7,407 nt of DNA, taken from the NCBI GenBank assembly GCA_900753715.1, contig CAAEAE010000139.1, positions 1-7,407 of the forward strand. The letters run 5' to 3'. This document shows positions 7,193 to 7,407 of the stretch, in pieces; the stretch's first letter is position 1, and each line of letters starts with the position of its first letter. The notes under the pieces are model-generated. The model had not been told where the DNA came from and did no database searches. It saw nothing but the letters and a program-made list of their open reading frames with translations. The position numbers and the translations under genes were made by a program. The DNA comes from an uncultured Roseburia sp. Lineage in GTDB: Bacteria > Bacillota_A > Clostridia > Lachnospirales > Lachnospiraceae.

Positions 7193-7407
7193 TCATGAAT
7201 TAATAATGGAAAGAAATGCCTCTACGTTCTCCTGCACATCTCCATTAAATACTGCACTTCCAGCGACGATAATATTAGCTCCGGCATCCATAACCTCTGC
7301 CACATTTTCAAGGTTAATACCGCCATCCACTTCAATGTCTGTCTTTAATCCACACTTATCAATCAGTTTCTTCAAATCACGCACTTTCTCTACCGTGTAG
7401 GGAATCA
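7193..7407 (-). CDS. rpe: Ribulose-phosphate 3-epimerase, C-terminal third (5' end beyond window)
   Basis: The last 71 codons are present, with the frame open to the window edge and a TGA stop at 7193-7195. The enzyme interconverts ribulose 5-phosphate and xylulose 5-phosphate in the pentose phosphate pathway. The visible part starts IPYTVEKVRDLKKLI and contains DIEVDGGI, which carries the metal-binding/catalytic Asp of the TIM-barrel epimerase. ANIIVAGSAVF follows, whose Gly-Ser supplies the phosphate-binding site. The length after these motifs agrees with a normal C-terminus. Its stop is 32 nt before the preferred thiN start and overlaps the alternative ATG, so the two share a transcript. 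An in-frame GTG at 7384 is an internal Val codon, not a start. Confidence 0.93.
   Translation of the reverse strand, partial: IPYTVEKVRDLKKLIDKCGLKTDIEVDGGINLENVAEVMDAGANIIVAGSAVFNGDVQENVEAFLSIINS

Noticed and set aside
7161..7407. TPP riboswitch controlling thiN
   Set aside because: thiN follows rpe almost without a gap and the preceding sequence is rpe coding sequence; no THI-element core was seen in the window.

Overview
All genes in this window are read from the minus strand, so the biological order runs from high to low coordinates. The best guess for the host is a motile, low-to-mid-GC anaerobic Firmicute of the Lachnospiraceae type (Roseburia/Lachnospira-like). This rests on strong AGGGAGG Shine-Dalgarno sites, an rpe-thiN pair, a secreted protein ending in BspA-type leucine-rich repeats with a lysine-rich 'VPK...YKSLFRKKG' tail, and a Firmicutes-type chemoreceptor next to a sugar-binding lipoprotein. 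Taxonomy is inferred from gene content only.

Layout, in transcription order: (1) The 3' end of rpe (ribulose-phosphate 3-epimerase, cut by the window edge) followed by thiN (thiamine pyrophosphokinase), a housekeeping pair closed by a strong intrinsic terminator at 6480-6506. (2) A monocistronic gene (3020-6346) with its own promoter. It encodes a large exported protein: signal peptide, Thr/Glu-rich linker, pectate-lyase-like right-handed beta-helix of about 20 or more regular coils, and a small C-terminal leucine-rich-repeat domain. It is closed by a 14-bp-stem terminator at 2970-3005. (3) A two-or-more-gene operon with a near-consensus sigma-A promoter: a dCache-type methyl-accepting chemotaxis protein (865-2847), then a type-1 periplasmic-binding lipoprotein related to galactose/glucose-binding MglB (849 to beyond position 1). 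The lipoprotein's Shine-Dalgarno begins directly at the receptor's stop codon.

How the parts may work together (inference): the beta-helix protein would act on or bind a plant or mucosal polysaccharide outside the cell. The lipoprotein would capture a released sugar, and the chemoreceptor encoded with it would turn sugar or another ligand into a swimming response. The most notable structures are a perfect 10-bp inverted repeat laid over the -35 and -10 boxes of the chemoreceptor promoter (operator-like), a six-coil internal duplication inside the beta-helix, a slippage-prone 6/18-bp repeat coding the Thr/Glu linker, and two overlapping lipobox motifs in the binding protein. No RNA genes, insertion sequences, CRISPR arrays or riboswitches were seen. 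There is no gene-free stretch over 300 bases; the two larger gaps (2848-3019 and 6347-6509) are accounted for by promoters, ribosome sites and terminators.
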